A stretch of 64,000 bases of DNA from Segatella hominis (GCF_004535825.1 NZ_SGVY01000003.1:96544-160543), one strand, 5' to 3'; numbered from the stretch's first letter, positions 1 to 10,472 are shown. Notes: generated by a model not told the origin, from the sequence alone. A program made the numbers and translations.

Positions 1-1576
1 TGATGAGGTCTGGGAAAAACTGTAGGAAAAACGTGATGATGAGCAGGCGGATGTGCATTCCATCGACATCGGCATCCGTGGCCACAATCACCTTGTTGTA
101 GCGCAATGAATCCAAACCATCCTCTATATCAAGCGCAGCCTGCAGGAGGTTGAATTCCTCATTCTCATACACCACCTTCTTGGTCAGTCCGAAGCAATTC
201 AGTGGCTTACCACGCAGAGAGAAAACCGCCTGGGTATTTACATCACGACTCTTGGTGATGCTTCCGCTCGCAGAATCTCCCTCAGTAATGAAGATGGAAC
301 TCTCCTCCTTACGGTCGTTCTTCGCATCGCTGAAGTGGATGCGGCAGTCACGGAGTTTACGGTTGTGAAGGTTGGCCTTCTTGGCGCGCTCACGTGCCAA
401 CTTGGTCACACCAGCCATCGCCTTGCGCTCACGCTCGCTCTCCTTGATCTTGTTTTCCAGGATTTCAGCCACATCCTTATGGATATGAAGATAGTTGTCC
501 ACTTCCTTCTTCAGGAAATCACCCACATATTTATTGATGGTTTCCCCACCATTCGGAGTCATCGTCGTACTTCCGAGCTTGATTTTCGTCTGACTTTCAA
601 AGACAGGTTCCTCTACATTGATGGCAATAGCCGCCACCAGTCCGTTGCGGATGTCGCCATACTCATACTTGCCGTAGAACTCCTTGATGGTCTTGGCAAT
701 ATGCTCCTTGAAAGCACTCTGATGAGTACCTCCCTGAGTAGTATGCTGACCATTGACGAAGGAATAGTATTCCTCGCCATACTGATTGGTATGGGTAAAG
801 GCTATCTCAATATCCTCACCCTTCATGTGGACAATATCATAGAGACCCTCATTGGTCATATTGTCGCTCAAAAGGTCCTGCAGACCATGACGGCTGAGGA
901 TTCGGCGACCATTGTGCATGATGGTGAGACCTGTATTCAGATAAGTATAGTTGCGGAGCATCGTCTCCACGATGTCATCATGGAAACTGTAGTTCTTGAA
1001 GAGCGTATTGTCTGGTTCAAAAAAGATGAAAGTACCATTCTCATCCTCCGTCTTGGAAGTCTTGTCTTTCAGGAGATTACCACGTTCGAAAATAAGATGG
1101 CGCACCTTGCCGTCGCGGAATGACTTCACCTCGAAATGGGAACTGAGGGCATTGACCGCTTTCACACCGACACCATTCAGACCGACACTCTTCTTGAACG
1201 CCTTGCTATCGTATTTACCACCGGTATTCAGCACGCTGACAGCCTCAACGAGCTTTCCCTGCGGAATACCACGGCCATAGTCGCGGACGCTGACACGCAG
1301 ATTGTCCTCTATATCGATTTCCAGACGTGCTCCAGCCCCCATCTTAAACTCATCGATGGAGTTATCGACCACCTCCTTCAAGAGCACATAAATACCATCC
1401 TCAGGCAAGTTACCATCGCCCAGACGACCGATGTACATACCCGGACGGGTACGCACATGCTCCATATCGCTCAAATGGCGGATATTGTCATCTGTATATT
1501 CTACAGGTTGCTCCTGAGGGGTATTTGCCAGTTCTTCAGCAGCACCCTTTTCATTCAAGTTTTTATCTTCAGGCAT
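1..1576 (-). CDS. parE: DNA topoisomerase IV subunit B (ParE/GyrB family), 3' end outside window
   Basis: The frame is open from ATG at 1576 to the window edge, giving 525 codons without the C-terminus. It encodes the ATPase subunit of a type IIA topoisomerase, which decatenates or relaxes DNA with its ParC/GyrA partner. Visible: a GHKL ATPase domain with E68 and DNSIDE (about 71-76), a GRGIP loop, and NTGGKYD and [17 protein letters not shown]-lid motifs. At the edge the TOPRIM motif [11 protein letters not shown] (about 500-510) is present with its acidic residues. The wording [19 protein letters not shown] fits ParE better than GyrB in this phylum. An acidic N-terminal tail of about 30 residues precedes the domain. 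The paralogue choice is likely rather than certain. Confidence 0.88.
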   Translation of the reverse strand, partial: MPEDKNLNEKGAAEELANTPQEQPVEYTDDNIRHLSDMEHVRTRPGMYIGRLGDGNLPEDGIYVLLKEVVDNSIDEFKMGAGARLEIDIEDNLRVSVRDYGRGIPQGKLVEAVSVLNTGGKYDSKAFKKSVGLNGVGVKAVNALSSHFEVKSFRDGKVRHLIFERGNLLKDKTSKTEDENGTFIFFEPDNTLFKNYSFHDDIVETMLRNYTYLNTGLTIMHNGRRILSRHGLQDLLSDNMTNEGLYDIVHMKGEDIEIAFTHTNQYGEEYYSFVNGQHTTQGGTHQSAFKEHIAKTIKEFYGKYEYGDIRNGLVAAIAINVEEPVFESQTKIKLGSTTMTPNGGETINKYVGDFLKKEVDNYLHIHKDVAEILENKIKESERERKAMAGVTKLARERAKKANLHNRKLRDCRIHFSDAKNDRKEESSIFITEGDSASGSITKSRDVNTQAVFSLRGKPLNCFGLTKKVVYENEEFNLLQAALDIEDGLDSLRYNKVIVATDADVDGMHIRLLIITFFLQFFPDLI

Positions 1577-1624
1577 AAATTCCTCCTTGTAATTCTGATT
1601 TTATTTTATACGAACAGTTGCTAT

Positions 1625-2776
1625 TTACTTGATTTTCTTAATATAGCAGTTGCGGCGCTTGTGAAGGATTGGGTCTAAGACACCCCATTGTCCCTGCACA
1701 GCAACATTGTCTTCCATTTCCACCTGTGTTTCTCCCCACTCGATTCCATACTTCTGATAGATAGGAATCAGGTCGGCAAAAAGCAGCGCATTGGCACCCT
1801 TGGCACGGTATTCCGGCTGGATACCGATGAGCAGGAGGTCAACGATCTTGGTCTTATGGAACTTGATGGCACGCAGCAGATGCCACCAACCGAAAGGAAA
1901 CAGTCTGCCCCTATGGCATTTCTGCAAGGCTTTGGTAAGAGAAGGCATCGTAATACCGATTCCTATCATCTTATGATCCTCTGTAGTCCAATCCTCGATG
2001 GCAGTCACAAAGTTCAGATCGAGCAAAGCTAAATACATCTTGATGTACTGGCCTATCTGCTTCTGCGAGAGTTCAGAATAGCCATAGAGATGCTTGTAAG
2101 TATCATTGATGAGGTCGAAAATCTTCTGTCCGTATCCGCCCTGATAAATATCCTTTCGGGTAATCTTACGGGCATGGAGATTGTATCTTTTCTCTATCAT
2201 CGCCGCTATCTTGGAATATTTCTCCGGGATGGTATCTGGCACTATCAACTTATACTCTACGTACTTATTATCTACGGTAAAACCCTCCAAAGCCTCTACG
2301 TGCTCTGGATAATATGAATAATTGTAGATGGTAGGCATGGTGCCGAGCTGGTCAAAGCCCCAGGTAAGCATACCTTCTGGATCCATATCCGTAAAACCGA
2401 GCGGACCTACAATATCTTCCATTCCCTTCTCCTTGCCATATTTCTCTACAGCATCGAAGAGAGCCTTGGAAACCTCACGGTCGTCGATGAAATCAATCCA
2501 CCCGAAGCGCACGGACTTACGGTCCCAACGCTTATTGGCCTTATGGTTGATAATAGCAGCGACACGTCCCACTACCTTGCCCTCTTTATAAGCAAGGAAA
2601 TACTCTGCCTCGCAAAACTCGAAAGCGGCATTGCGATCTTTGCTAAGTGTGTTCATGTCGTCGCTGAAAAGATTGGGCGCATCATACGGATTGCCCTCGT
2701 ATAGGTCGTAATGGAAGTCGATGAACGTCTTCAAGTCCTTCTTACTCTCGACCCTCTTAATTTCTATTAATGACAT
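1625..2776 (-). CDS. GNAT-superfamily-like protein (YghO-type)
   Basis: A 383-residue soluble protein. It resembles the conserved Bacteroidetes family distantly related to E. coli YghO, which carries an acetyltransferase fold; the substrate is unknown. The N-terminal part has the GNAT-like strand pair FLAYKEGKVVGRVAAIIN (about 60-77). The C-terminal part has ELVLLIGIQPEYRAKGANALLF-like features: DLLLIGIQPEYRAKGANALL near residue 310-330, where RAKGAN occupies the place of the acetyl-CoA pyrophosphate loop. It sits 48 bp upstream of parE on the same strand. Its own Bacteroidetes-type promoter lies at 2809-2841, so it may be co-transcribed into parE. Function beyond the fold is not established. 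Confidence 0.72.
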   Translation of the reverse strand: MSLIEIKRVESKKDLKTFIDFHYDLYEGNPYDAPNLFSDDMNTLSKDRNAAFEFCEAEYFLAYKEGKVVGRVAAIINHKANKRWDRKSVRFGWIDFIDDREVSKALFDAVEKYGKEKGMEDIVGPLGFTDMDPEGMLTWGFDQLGTMPTIYNYSYYPEHVEALEGFTVDNKYVEYKLIVPDTIPEKYSKIAAMIEKRYNLHARKITRKDIYQGGYGQKIFDLINDTYKHLYGYSELSQKQIGQYIKMYLALLDLNFVTAIEDWTTEDHKMIGIGITMPSLTKALQKCHRGRLFPFGWWHLLRAIKFHKTKIVDLLLIGIQPEYRAKGANALLFADLIPIYQKYGIEWGETQVEMEDNVAVQGQWGVLDPILHKRRNCYIKKIK

Positions 2777-2808
2777 GATAATTCAAACTAGTTTGTTATT
2801 TTAAACAT

Positions 2809-2841
2809 GCAAAAATAGCAATATTTCGCCAAACGACCAAA
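2809..2841 (-). promoter_or_regulatory. Bacteroidetes-type promoter of the GNAT-like gene
   Basis: On the minus strand TATTTTTGC (2809-2817) matches the -7 box. TTTG lies 20 bp upstream (2838-2841). The -7 box is part of a larger imperfect palindrome (2809-2859), in which GCAAAAATAGCAATATTT is mirrored by AAATATTGCTATTATTTTTGC-like sequence. The same segment could therefore also terminate the upstream methyltransferase transcript. Confidence 0.6.
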
Positions 2842-2882
2842 TATTGCTATTATTTTTGCAGTTTTTTAGGGATTAGCACTTA

Positions 2883-4490
2883 CTAAATCCCCCTTTCACA
2901 AATCACCAGCACATGGCTCTCATCGCTCAAAGTGGTGGCAAAGATATAGGTTTCTCCACCATCTTTCAGTTTCAGGCGCTTGCGCAATTCTGCCACGGAA
3001 AGGGGGAAATTGCGGGTGGCGATGTTCGCTTTCGTAATGCCGGAGAGTTGGCGTTTCAATTCCTTTTTATTAAAGGAGGAAACGGCGACAATGCGGAACG
3101 CCCTGCCTGGAAATGCTTCGACAGAATCCTCACTTACGAAGAGATGACTGTTCTTGGAAAGCATCTTTGCATCATATCGCTCGGAAAGAACACCAAAACA
3201 ACCGGCTTTCATCAACGAGGCATTCGGTTCGTAGAGATACGGCATCTCATCAAGGGCTGGAGAGGTTATTCTATCAGAAGAGACCTTTTTTACGGCTTTT
3301 ACGGAAGAAGAAACTATTTTATCAGGAGAAGCTATTTTCACGGCAGAAGAAGCCATTTCCGTCTCATCACAAACAAAGGATTGGGAGTCGTTGATGCAAA
3401 AGATTCGGAGATTTTCGTCATGTTTTGCCCCTAAATCTGTTCCTGAAACCATATTCATGCCCATATTTCGCGCAGAAAGCACCAAAAGCAACTCCTTGCA
3501 CTCATTGCTCACGGAGATGATATGAACCTCTCTTACGTGGCTTAATTCGCTTATGGCACGGTGCCAGTCGAGCATCGGAGAGAGTTTGATGATGACGTAA
3601 TCAGCCTTTGAAAGCATCTCTTCCTGCAAAACGGTAACATCAGGCGTGCAGTCTTTCAAAGATACAACCTTATTGCCAGCATCGTCTCTACGGGCAGGAT
3701 CGATGAAGATCAGCTTAAGACCAAGGTTGGTCTTAAGTAATGACTGAGACTGCTCTTCAGTTATGCCTAAAAAATCTGATGCAGCATTCTTCTTAGAGTG
3801 AAAAGAATGCAGCACCTCTATTCCGTCTCCATTCTTCACGCAGACATTCTTCAAACCCAATCGCTCGAAGTTTTCCTTCGCAGCCTCACAAAGATGAGCC
3901 TGACGCTCCACATACATCGACTTTACGCCCAACCGGGAAGCTATATATGAGAAATCCACTCCGAAACCACCAGTCAAGTCAACAAACTCAATTTCTTCAG
4001 AAAAATCTTCCTCATTCGGTTCTTGTTTAATCTCATTAACATTCACATCACATTCCGTTAATATCTGTTGCTTTTTGCAAGTGCCTTCATTTTTGGCGAA
4101 TTCTGAATCAACTGACCCTTCGCTCGCAAATTCACAAATTTTGGAAAAATGAGAATTAGAGGCCTTTTCGCACTCTTTTTCGTTTTCAGAAGAAGAAACT
4201 GACAAACCGAGCAATCTTGCCGCCAATTCTGCCTTATAAAGAGCTGTCTGCTCTGACGAACATTGCTCCATTGAGATATGAGGAGGATAGATAATGCCCT
4301 CAATACTTGCCCAACGTGGCAACTTGACATGCGCCATCTTTCGCCCACGAATCTGGTCGAGCGCGAAAGGCATATTTACTTCCGGATACTTGCTTCCAAG
4401 GAAAGCCAACTGGCGGACATCCTCATCCTGATGCTGGCGAATAAAATCTTGAGTGGCTTGATTCATTATTTCTGTTGAATGATTCGTCAT
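2883..4490 (-). CDS. class I SAM-dependent methyltransferase with THUMP-like C-terminal domain
   Basis: 535 residues, a putative RNA or DNA methyltransferase of the Bacteroidetes family that carries a C-terminal THUMP-like domain. The SAM-binding motif is FVDLTGGFGVDFSYIA (about 169-184). IDPARRD (263-269) stands at the motif IV position and IIKLSPMLDWHRA follows. Two stretches look inserted: a Ser/Glu/Lys-rich segment at about 97-165 before motif I, and a Ser/Lys/Asp segment at about 375-415 between the Rossmann domain and the C-terminal domain. They make it longer than the roughly 390-400 residues I would expect. The inserts keep the frame, so the gene is probably functional. The target nucleic acid is unknown. 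Confidence 0.8.
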   Translation of the reverse strand: MTNHSTEIMNQATQDFIRQHQDEDVRQLAFLGSKYPEVNMPFALDQIRGRKMAHVKLPRWASIEGIIYPPHISMEQCSSEQTALYKAELAARLLGLSVSSSENEKECEKASNSHFSKICEFASEGSVDSEFAKNEGTCKKQQILTECDVNVNEIKQEPNEEDFSEEIEFVDLTGGFGVDFSYIASRLGVKSMYVERQAHLCEAAKENFERLGLKNVCVKNGDGIEVLHSFHSKKNAASDFLGITEEQSQSLLKTNLGLKLIFIDPARRDDAGNKVVSLKDCTPDVTVLQEEMLSKADYVIIKLSPMLDWHRAISELSHVREVHIISVSNECKELLLVLSARNMGMNMVSGTDLGAKHDENLRIFCINDSQSFVCDETEMASSAVKIASPDKIVSSSVKAVKKVSSDRITSPALDEMPYLYEPNASLMKAGCFGVLSERYDAKMLSKNSHLFVSEDSVEAFPGRAFRIVAVSSFNKKELKRQLSGITKANIATRNFPLSVAELRKRLKLKDGGETYIFATTLSDESHVLVICERGI

Positions 4491-4517
4491 TTCGTTACTT
4501 GTTCTTTGCTTTGAAGC

Positions 4518-4526
4518 GCAAAAATA
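4518..4526 (-). promoter_or_regulatory. -7 box upstream of the THUMP-like methyltransferase
   Basis: The minus strand reads TATTTTTGC about 30 bp before the ATG at 4490. A TTTTG element lies about 19-20 bp further upstream, the usual spacing of Bacteroidetes housekeeping promoters. Confidence 0.5.
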
Positions 4527-4616
4527 CGATATTCTGATGACTCTACAAAATTTTTAAGAGAATATCTGTCTGTTTTTATCCTCTTAAAAAGCATATTCCA
4601 AACCTATCAAAAACAA

Positions 4617-4652
4617 AGGTGAGTAAAAGGAAAAACAACCTTTTACTCACCT
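4617..4652 (-). terminator. intrinsic terminator of the sdh operon
   Basis: A perfect 14-bp stem (AGGTGAGTAAAAGG paired with CCTTTTACTCACCT) encloses an 8-nt A-rich loop. On the minus strand it is followed by TTTGTTTTTG. It lies about 105 bp past the sdhB stop, so it ends the sdhC-A-B transcript. Confidence 0.8.
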
Positions 4653-4756
4653 AAACCTTTGGTTCTCAGCCAATTATCCTTTCAAAACAAAGAATAAAAG
4701 TATAGAGAAGACTTCCTGCATCCGAAAAAGATGCAGAGAAATCCTTGATTACGATA

Positions 4757-5515
4757 TTAGTCAGCCAACTTTGCCTTCAGGAACTCACGGTTCAAGCGGG
4801 CGATGTTAGCGATAGACTCGTTCTTTGGACAAACTGCCTCGCAAGCACGAGTGTTTGTACAGTTACCGAATCCGAGCTCGTCCATACGTGCAATCATCTT
4901 CTTAGCACGGGCAGCAGCCTCTACACGACCCTGTGGGAGAAGTGCCAACTGGCTAACCTTTGAGCTGACGAAGAGCATAGCAGAACCATTCTTACATGCA
5001 GCAACACAAGCACCGCAACCGATACATGTAGCGCAATCCATTGCCTCGTCTGCATTCTCCTTAGGAATCAGGATAGCATTAGCATCCTGAGCCTGACCTG
5101 TACGAATGCTGGTGTAACCACCTGCCTGGATGATCTTGTCGAATGCTGAACGGTCAACCATACAGTCCTTGATGATAGGGAAACCGGCAGAACGCCAAGG
5201 CTCAACGGTGATTACGTCACCATCGTTGAAACGACGCATGTAGAGCTGACATGTTGTAGCACCACGCTCTGTCTTACCATGTGGTGTACCATTAATATAA
5301 AGAGAGCACATACCGCAGATACCCTCGCGGCAGTCGTGGTCGAAGACGAAAGGCTCCTGACCTGACTCGATGAGCTCCTCGTTCAAGATGTCGAGCATCT
5401 CAAGGAATGAGGTGTCATCTGGGATGTTCTTCATCTCATGTGTATCGAAGTGACCCTGTGCATTAGGACCGTCCTGCTTCCAATACTTAACTGTGAAACT
5501 TATATTTCTTGCCAT
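4757..5515 (-). CDS. sdhB: succinate dehydrogenase/fumarate reductase iron-sulfur subunit
   Basis: 252 residues. This subunit passes electrons between the flavoprotein and the membrane cytochrome b in succinate:quinone oxidoreductase/fumarate reductase. The 2Fe-2S cluster ligands are C62, C67, C70 and C89, around CREGICGMC. The C-terminal ferredoxin domain has [14 protein letters not shown] (C161, C164, C167, C170/C174) and [12 protein letters not shown] (C219, C225, C229) for the 4Fe-4S and 3Fe-4S clusters. It is the last gene of the three-gene operon, 15 bp behind the flavoprotein gene. Anaerobic Bacteroidales usually run the complex as fumarate reductase, which would feed succinate production; direction cannot be read from sequence. 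Confidence 0.95.
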   Translation of the reverse strand: MARNISFTVKYWKQDGPNAQGHFDTHEMKNIPDDTSFLEMLDILNEELIESGQEPFVFDHDCREGICGMCSLYINGTPHGKTERGATTCQLYMRRFNDGDVITVEPWRSAGFPIIKDCMVDRSAFDKIIQAGGYTSIRTGQAQDANAILIPKENADEAMDCATCIGCGACVAACKNGSAMLFVSSKVSQLALLPQGRVEAAARAKKMIARMDELGFGNCTNTRACEAVCPKNESIANIARLNREFLKAKLAD

Positions 5516-5530
5516 TGTCTTGTTCGCTTT

Positions 5531-7513
5531 TTAATTCTTGTAATTTCTTGTCTGTACCTTAATTGCCTCATACTCGAGAGGTTCCTTGTTGAGCACTGGA
5601 GCAGTTGTATCGTTGCCCTGATACTCCCAGCAACCTACGTAGAAGAAGTTCTCGTCATCACGCTTAGCCTCGCCTTCCTCTGTCTGGTACTCCTCACGGA
5701 AGTGACCACCACAGCTCTCGTTACGGTGCAATGCGTCGTAAGCGATCAACTCGCCCATCAAGATGAAGTCACGCAAGTGGATAGCCTTATCCAACTCTAC
5801 GTTCAAGCCTTCCTTCTTACCTGGAATGAAGAGGTTCTTGTTGAATTCCTCACGGAGAGCCTTCATCTTCTTCAAGCCTTCCTCAAGACCTTCCTTGGTA
5901 CGACCCATACCTACGTGCTCCCAAAGGATGTGACCCAACTCCTTGTGGATAGAATCTACAGAGCGCTTGCCCTGAATACCCATCAAACGGTCGATTTCCT
6001 TCTGAACACCTGCCTCTGCCTCTGCGAACTCTGGGAGATCGGTAGAGAGCTTTGGCCACAATGCCTGGTCTGCCAAGTAATTCTGGATAGTGTATGGCAA
6101 TACGAAGTAACCATCTGCCAAACCCTGCATCAAAGCAGAAGCACCAAGACGGTTAGCACCGTGGTCAGAGAAGTTACACTCACCAATAGCGAAGAGACCT
6201 GGAATAGTGGTCATCAACTCGTAGTCAACCCAGATACCACCCATTGTATAGTGGATAGCAGGGAAGATCATCATTGGGTTATAGTACTTCACACCGTTGA
6301 TTTCGTTAGCCAACTCACCTGGGTTAACGTCGGTAATCTCCTCATACATATCGAAGAGGTTGCCATAACGCTGCAGGATAACGTCGATACCGAGACGGTT
6401 GATAGACTCAGAGAAGTCGAGGAATACGGCAAGACCTGTGTTGTTGACACCGAAGCCCTTGTCGCAACGCTCCTTAGCTGCACGAGAAGCCACGTCACGA
6501 GGAACCAGGTTACCGAATGCTGGGTAACGGCGCTCCAAGTAGTAGTCGCGGTCTTCCTCAGGAATATCAGAACCCTTCTTTGTACCTGCCTGCAATGCCT
6601 TAGCATCCTCAATCTTCTTAGGAACCCAGATACGACCATCGTTACGGAGTGACTCTGACATCAAAGTCAACTTACTCTGGTTTGTACCGTGAACAGGGAT
6701 ACATGTTGGGTGAATCTGAACGTAAGATGGGTTAGCGAAGTCAGCACCCTTGCGGTAGCACTGGATAGCTGCTGTACAGTTACAACCCATAGCGTTTGTA
6801 GAGAGGAAGTAAGCGTTACCATAACCACCAGTAGCGATAACTACGGCGTTGGCAGAGAAACGCTCCAACTCACCTGTAATCAAATTCTTGGCGATGATAC
6901 CACGAGCGTGACCGTCAACGATAACTACATCCTCCATCTCGTAACGAGTGAAGAGCTTTACCTTACCTGCCTCAACCATGCGGCTTAAAGAAGAGTAAGC
7001 ACCGAGGAGGAGCTGCTGACCAGTCTGACCCTTAGCATAGAATGTACGAGATACCTGAGCACCACCGAAAGAACGGTTAGCCAACATACCACCATACTCA
7101 CGAGCGAAAGGAACACCCTGAGCTACACACTGGTCGATGATGTCGTTGCTCACCTCAGCCAAACGGTAAACGTTAGCCTCACGAGCACGGTAGTCACCAC
7201 CCTTTACTGTATCGTAGAACAAACGGTAAACAGAGTCACCATCATTCTGATAATTCTTAGCTGCATTGATACCACCCTGTGCTGCAATAGAGTGAGCACG
7301 ACGTGGAGAGTCCTGGATGCAGAAGTTCAAGATATTGAAGCCCATCTCGCCGAGAGAAGCAGCTGCAGAAGCACCTGCCAAACCTGTACCTACAACGATA
7401 ATGTCGAGCTTTAACTTATTCTTTGGATTAACCAAACGCTGGTGAGCCTTATAGTTGGTCCATTTCTCAGCAACTGGTCCTTCAGGTATTCTAGAATTTA
7501 ATGTTTTTGCCAT
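5531..7513 (-). CDS. sdhA: succinate dehydrogenase/fumarate reductase flavoprotein subunit
   Basis: 660 residues, the catalytic subunit that interconverts fumarate and succinate with covalently bound FAD. The Rossmann motif [19 protein letters not shown] is at about 40-58. H74 in [15 protein letters not shown] is the expected site of 8-alpha-histidyl FAD attachment. Active-site segments [23 protein letters not shown] and [12 protein letters not shown] are present, as is the C-terminal [21 protein letters not shown] segment. The length fits the Bacteroides/epsilonproteobacterial class. It lies between the cytochrome and iron-sulfur genes with gaps of 32 and 15 bp. The opposite strand shows a 404-codon open frame that I regard as a codon-usage shadow. 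Confidence 0.96.
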   Translation of the reverse strand: MAKTLNSRIPEGPVAEKWTNYKAHQRLVNPKNKLKLDIIVVGTGLAGASAAASLGEMGFNILNFCIQDSPRRAHSIAAQGGINAAKNYQNDGDSVYRLFYDTVKGGDYRAREANVYRLAEVSNDIIDQCVAQGVPFAREYGGMLANRSFGGAQVSRTFYAKGQTGQQLLLGAYSSLSRMVEAGKVKLFTRYEMEDVVIVDGHARGIIAKNLITGELERFSANAVVIATGGYGNAYFLSTNAMGCNCTAAIQCYRKGADFANPSYVQIHPTCIPVHGTNQSKLTLMSESLRNDGRIWVPKKIEDAKALQAGTKKGSDIPEEDRDYYLERRYPAFGNLVPRDVASRAAKERCDKGFGVNNTGLAVFLDFSESINRLGIDVILQRYGNLFDMYEEITDVNPGELANEINGVKYYNPMMIFPAIHYTMGGIWVDYELMTTIPGLFAIGECNFSDHGANRLGASALMQGLADGYFVLPYTIQNYLADQALWPKLSTDLPEFAEAEAGVQKEIDRLMGIQGKRSVDSIHKELGHILWEHVGMGRTKEGLEEGLKKMKALREEFNKNLFIPGKKEGLNVELDKAIHLRDFILMGELIAYDALHRNESCGGHFREEYQTEEGEAKRDDENFFYVGCWEYQGNDTTAPVLNKEPLEYEAIKVQTRNYKN

Positions 7514-7545
7514 AATCTTTTTTAATACTTAAATGATTACATGAA

Positions 7546-8232
7546 TTAAGCTGCACAGCACAAAGATGGAGCACAACCGAAAGCGAATGCCAAAACGACA
7601 ACGATGAAGAGGAGAAGCAGGATGGTAGAGTAAATCATACCAATAGTCTTCCAACGGCAGAACCAAGTCTTACCGTTCCAACCGAGAGTCTGAATAGCAC
7701 TCCAGAAACCGTGAGTGAGGTGGAACCAAAGAGCTACCAACCAGATGATGTAGAGAACTACGAACACAGGGTTAGCGAAGGTGTCCTTGATGAAAGCGAA
7801 GCCGTCTGCTGGGCTATGACCGAAGCTTGTACCCAAAAGCTCTGCAAACATCATGTTGTACCAAAAGTTGAAGAGGTGAAGCAACAAACCGAGAACGATG
7901 ATGATACCGAGCACCAACATGTTCTGACTTGCCCACTCTACCTTCTCTGGCTTTGCTGTTACCTCGTAACGCTGGTTACCACGAGCACGACGGTTCTGTG
8001 CTGTCAGGATGAAAGCATAAACGATGTGACAAACTGCCAAAGCTGCCAAACCCAAGGTTGCAACTACGGCGTACCAGCTAGCACCCAACAACTCGCAGAT
8101 TGTGTTGTAAGCCTCTCCGGAGAAAAGCGCAACCACATTCATGCAACCGTGGAATGTCAAGAATAGAATAAGTGCAATACCAGTTACTGACATCACTACC
8201 TTTCTACCAATAGATGAATTGATTAACCACAT
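7546..8232 (-). CDS. sdhC: succinate dehydrogenase/fumarate reductase cytochrome b subunit
   Basis: 228 residues with five predicted membrane helices. It is the diheme cytochrome b that anchors SdhAB and exchanges electrons with menaquinone. The N-terminal segment SVTGIALILFLTFHGCMNV carries one candidate heme-ligand His. Further His residues lie in CHIVYAFIL, LHLFNFWYN and FHLTHGFWSAIQT, consistent with the single-polypeptide b558 type found with fumarate reductases. It is the first gene of the operon, so its upstream region (8233-8457, shared with divergent mnmG) should contain the operon promoter. A possible -7 box is TATGTTTTGC at about 8311-8320, one base longer than consensus. Confidence 0.93.
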   Translation of the reverse strand: MWLINSSIGRKVVMSVTGIALILFLTFHGCMNVVALFSGEAYNTICELLGASWYAVVATLGLAALAVCHIVYAFILTAQNRRARGNQRYEVTAKPEKVEWASQNMLVLGIIIVLGLLLHLFNFWYNMMFAELLGTSFGHSPADGFAFIKDTFANPVFVVLYIIWLVALWFHLTHGFWSAIQTLGWNGKTWFCRWKTIGMIYSTILLLLFIVVVLAFAFGCAPSLCCAA

Positions 8233-8398
8233 AAATGATTGATTTTAAAATATTTAACTGTTTGAAACTAAATTATTATTCTATATCTATCTATCACCTG
8301 CAAAACATAGATCATGGGGAATCACAATCCTCATTTCTAAGTATAATTGCATAAATTTGCTGCAAAATTACTATAAATTCGTGATTTATCAAAGTATT

Positions 8399-8432
8399 TT
8401 TGCTAAAATTTCAATTTAAATTCTTACTTTTG
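8399..8432 (+). promoter_or_regulatory. promoter of mnmG
   Basis: TTTG at 8399-8402 and TACTTTTG at 8425-8432 are separated by 22 bp, about 25 bp before the ATG. This fits the -33/-7 pattern of Bacteroidetes vegetative promoters. Confidence 0.6.
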
Positions 8433-8457
8433 CCGAAAATTAGAAAAAGTATAGATT

Positions 8458-10329
8458 ATGACATTCAATTATGACGTACTTGTTATCGGTGGCGGACATG
8501 CCGGATGTGAGGCTGCTGCAGCCTCTGCCAACATGGGGGCTAAGACCTGCCTGATAACAATGGACATGAACAAGATTGGACAGATGAGTTGCAACCCTGC
8601 CATCGGTGGTATTGCAAAAGGACAGATTGTAAGGGAGATTGATGCCTTAGGTGGACAAATGGGAATCGTAACCGATAAGACCGCCATCCAGTTCCGTATG
8701 TTAAATATAGGTAAAGGACCTGCCGTATGGAGTCCCCGTGCTCAATGCGACCGAGGAAAGTTCATCTGGGAATGGAGAAGCATCCTCGACCGTACCGACA
8801 ACCTTGACATTTGGCAAGATCAGGCTGACGAACTCTTAGTCGAAAACGGAGAAGCAATAGGTGTACGTACCATCTGGGGTGCTGAGTTCCATGCCAAGAG
8901 CATCATCATTACTGCAGGCACTTTCCTGAACGGCCTGATGCATGTAGGAAGAAAAATGGTAGAAGGTGGCAGATGTGCAGAACCTGCAGTACACCATTTT
9001 ACGGAAAGCATCACCCGATGGGGAATCACAGCCGCAAGAATGAAAACAGGAACTCCTGTTCGTATCGACAAGAGAAGCGTTCACTTCGAGGATATGGAAG
9101 AACAACCTGGTGATAATGATTTCCACCAGTTTTCGTATATGGGCGAGCATCGGGTACTTAAACAGCTTCCGTGCTGGACCTGCTACACCAACAAGAACGT
9201 GCATGAAATCCTGAAAAGCGGACTTTCTGATTCTCCTTTATATAATGGTCAGATTCAAAGTACTGGTCCAAGATACTGTCCGAGCATTGAAACAAAGCTC
9301 GTCACTTTCCCAGACAAGGAACAGCATCCGCTATTTTTGGAACCAGAGGGTGAAGATACCAATGAAATGTACCTGAATGGTTTTTCATCCAGTATGCCAA
9401 TGGACATACAGTTGAAAGCCCTTCATGAAATTCCAGCTTTAAGAGATGCCAAGATTTACAGACCGGGTTATGCTATTGAGTACGATTACTTCGACCCAAC
9501 ACAACTCAAGCATTCGTTGGAATCAAAAATCATAAAAGGTCTTTTCTTCGCAGGCCAGGTAAATGGAACGACAGGATACGAAGAAGCCGGCGGTCAAGGT
9601 ACTGTTGCTGGAATCAATGCAGCGCTCCATTGTGTGGGAGACAAGACATTTGAAATGCAAAGAGACGAAAGCTATATCGGCGTTCTTATCGATGACCTCA
9701 CGACAAAAGGCGTGGATGAGCCATACAGAATGTTCACCTCCAGAGCTGAATACAGAATTCTCCTCCGACAGGATGATGCAGACGCCCGGCTGACAGAGAA
9801 AGCTTACGAACTGGGAATTGCAAAACGAGACCGTTATGACTGGTGGCAAGAGAAGAAAGAGAATATCGAAAGAATCATCAACTTCTGTGAGAGCTACCCA
9901 ATCAAAAAGGATAAGATCAATCCAAAACTGGAAGCACTGGGCACCACTCCACTTCGCGCAGGATGCAAACTGATCGATCTCGTGGCACGTCCACATCTCA
10001 ATCTTCAAAACCTTTCAGAAATTATTCCTGAATTAAAAGAAGTAATGGAATCTCCAGCCAACCGACAGAAAGAAATTTCGGAGGCTGCAGAAATCAAAAT
10101 GAAGTACAAGGGCTACATCGAAAGAGAACGTCTCATTGCAGACAAAATGCACCGACTGGAGAATATCAAAATCAAAGGCCGATTCAACTATGCAGAGCTT
10201 AACGAAATCTCCACAGAGGGCCGACAGAAATTGGAGCATATCAATCCTGAAACTCTTGCTCAGGCAAGTAGAATTCCAGGTGTGTCTCCAAGCGACATCA
10301 ACGTCCTGCTCGTTTTACTAGGAAGATAG
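8458..10329 (+). CDS. mnmG: tRNA uridine-5-carboxymethylaminomethyl modification enzyme MnmG (GidA)
   Basis: 623 residues, the family's usual length. With MnmE it installs the carboxymethylaminomethyl group on U34 of tRNAs reading NNA/NNG codons. The FAD-binding motif VIGGGHAGCEAAAASANMGA is at about 7-26. Family signatures SCNPAIGGIAKGQIVREIDALGG and AGQVNGTTGYEEAGGQG are intact, and the C-terminal helical domain ends with ASRIPGVSPSDINVLLVLLGR. Divergent from sdhC. In many bacteria mnmG lies close to the replication origin, which fits the parS-like sites just downstream. Ordinary base composition; no defect seen. Confidence 0.97.
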   Translation: MTFNYDVLVIGGGHAGCEAAAASANMGAKTCLITMDMNKIGQMSCNPAIGGIAKGQIVREIDALGGQMGIVTDKTAIQFRMLNIGKGPAVWSPRAQCDRGKFIWEWRSILDRTDNLDIWQDQADELLVENGEAIGVRTIWGAEFHAKSIIITAGTFLNGLMHVGRKMVEGGRCAEPAVHHFTESITRWGITAARMKTGTPVRIDKRSVHFEDMEEQPGDNDFHQFSYMGEHRVLKQLPCWTCYTNKNVHEILKSGLSDSPLYNGQIQSTGPRYCPSIETKLVTFPDKEQHPLFLEPEGEDTNEMYLNGFSSSMPMDIQLKALHEIPALRDAKIYRPGYAIEYDYFDPTQLKHSLESKIIKGLFFAGQVNGTTGYEEAGGQGTVAGINAALHCVGDKTFEMQRDESYIGVLIDDLTTKGVDEPYRMFTSRAEYRILLRQDDADARLTEKAYELGIAKRDRYDWWQEKKENIERIINFCESYPIKKDKINPKLEALGTTPLRAGCKLIDLVARPHLNLQNLSEIIPELKEVMESPANRQKEISEAAEIKMKYKGYIERERLIADKMHRLENIKIKGRFNYAELNEISTEGRQKLEHINPETLAQASRIPGVSPSDINVLLVLLGR

Positions 10330-10363
10330 TTTCACGCAACTCTACGCTTTCTATCTTTTTAAA

Positions 10364-10379
10364 TGTTTCACGTGGAACA
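10364..10379. promoter_or_regulatory. parS-like ParB/Spo0J binding site 1
   Basis: TGTTTCACGTGGAACA differs by one base from the widely conserved chromosomal parS core TGTTTCACGTGAAACA. It keeps the central CACGTG. Located 35 bp past the mnmG stop. Confidence 0.72.
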
Positions 10380-10456
10380 CAAACATTGTAAAGCTTTTGA
10401 TTTTCAGTCAATTAAGATTGCTTTCATCAAGTGTTTTGTGGTTAAAGAAAAACTTT

Positions 10457-10472
10457 AATCTCACGTGAAACA
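10457..10472. promoter_or_regulatory. parS-like half-degenerate site 2
   Basis: AATCTCACGTGAAACA matches the parS consensus at 13 of 16 positions, with one arm perfect and the other degenerate. Its support comes mainly from lying 93 bp from site 1. Confidence 0.5.

Noticed and set aside
335-1123. 262-codon plus-strand frame at the left edge
   Set aside because: Opposite strand of parE, whose ATPase and TOPRIM motifs are unmistakable.
5438-6652. 404-codon open frame antisense to sdhA
   Set aside because: It mirrors a well-conserved flavoprotein gene, has Leu/Val/Thr-rich composition typical of codon shadows and no family signature.
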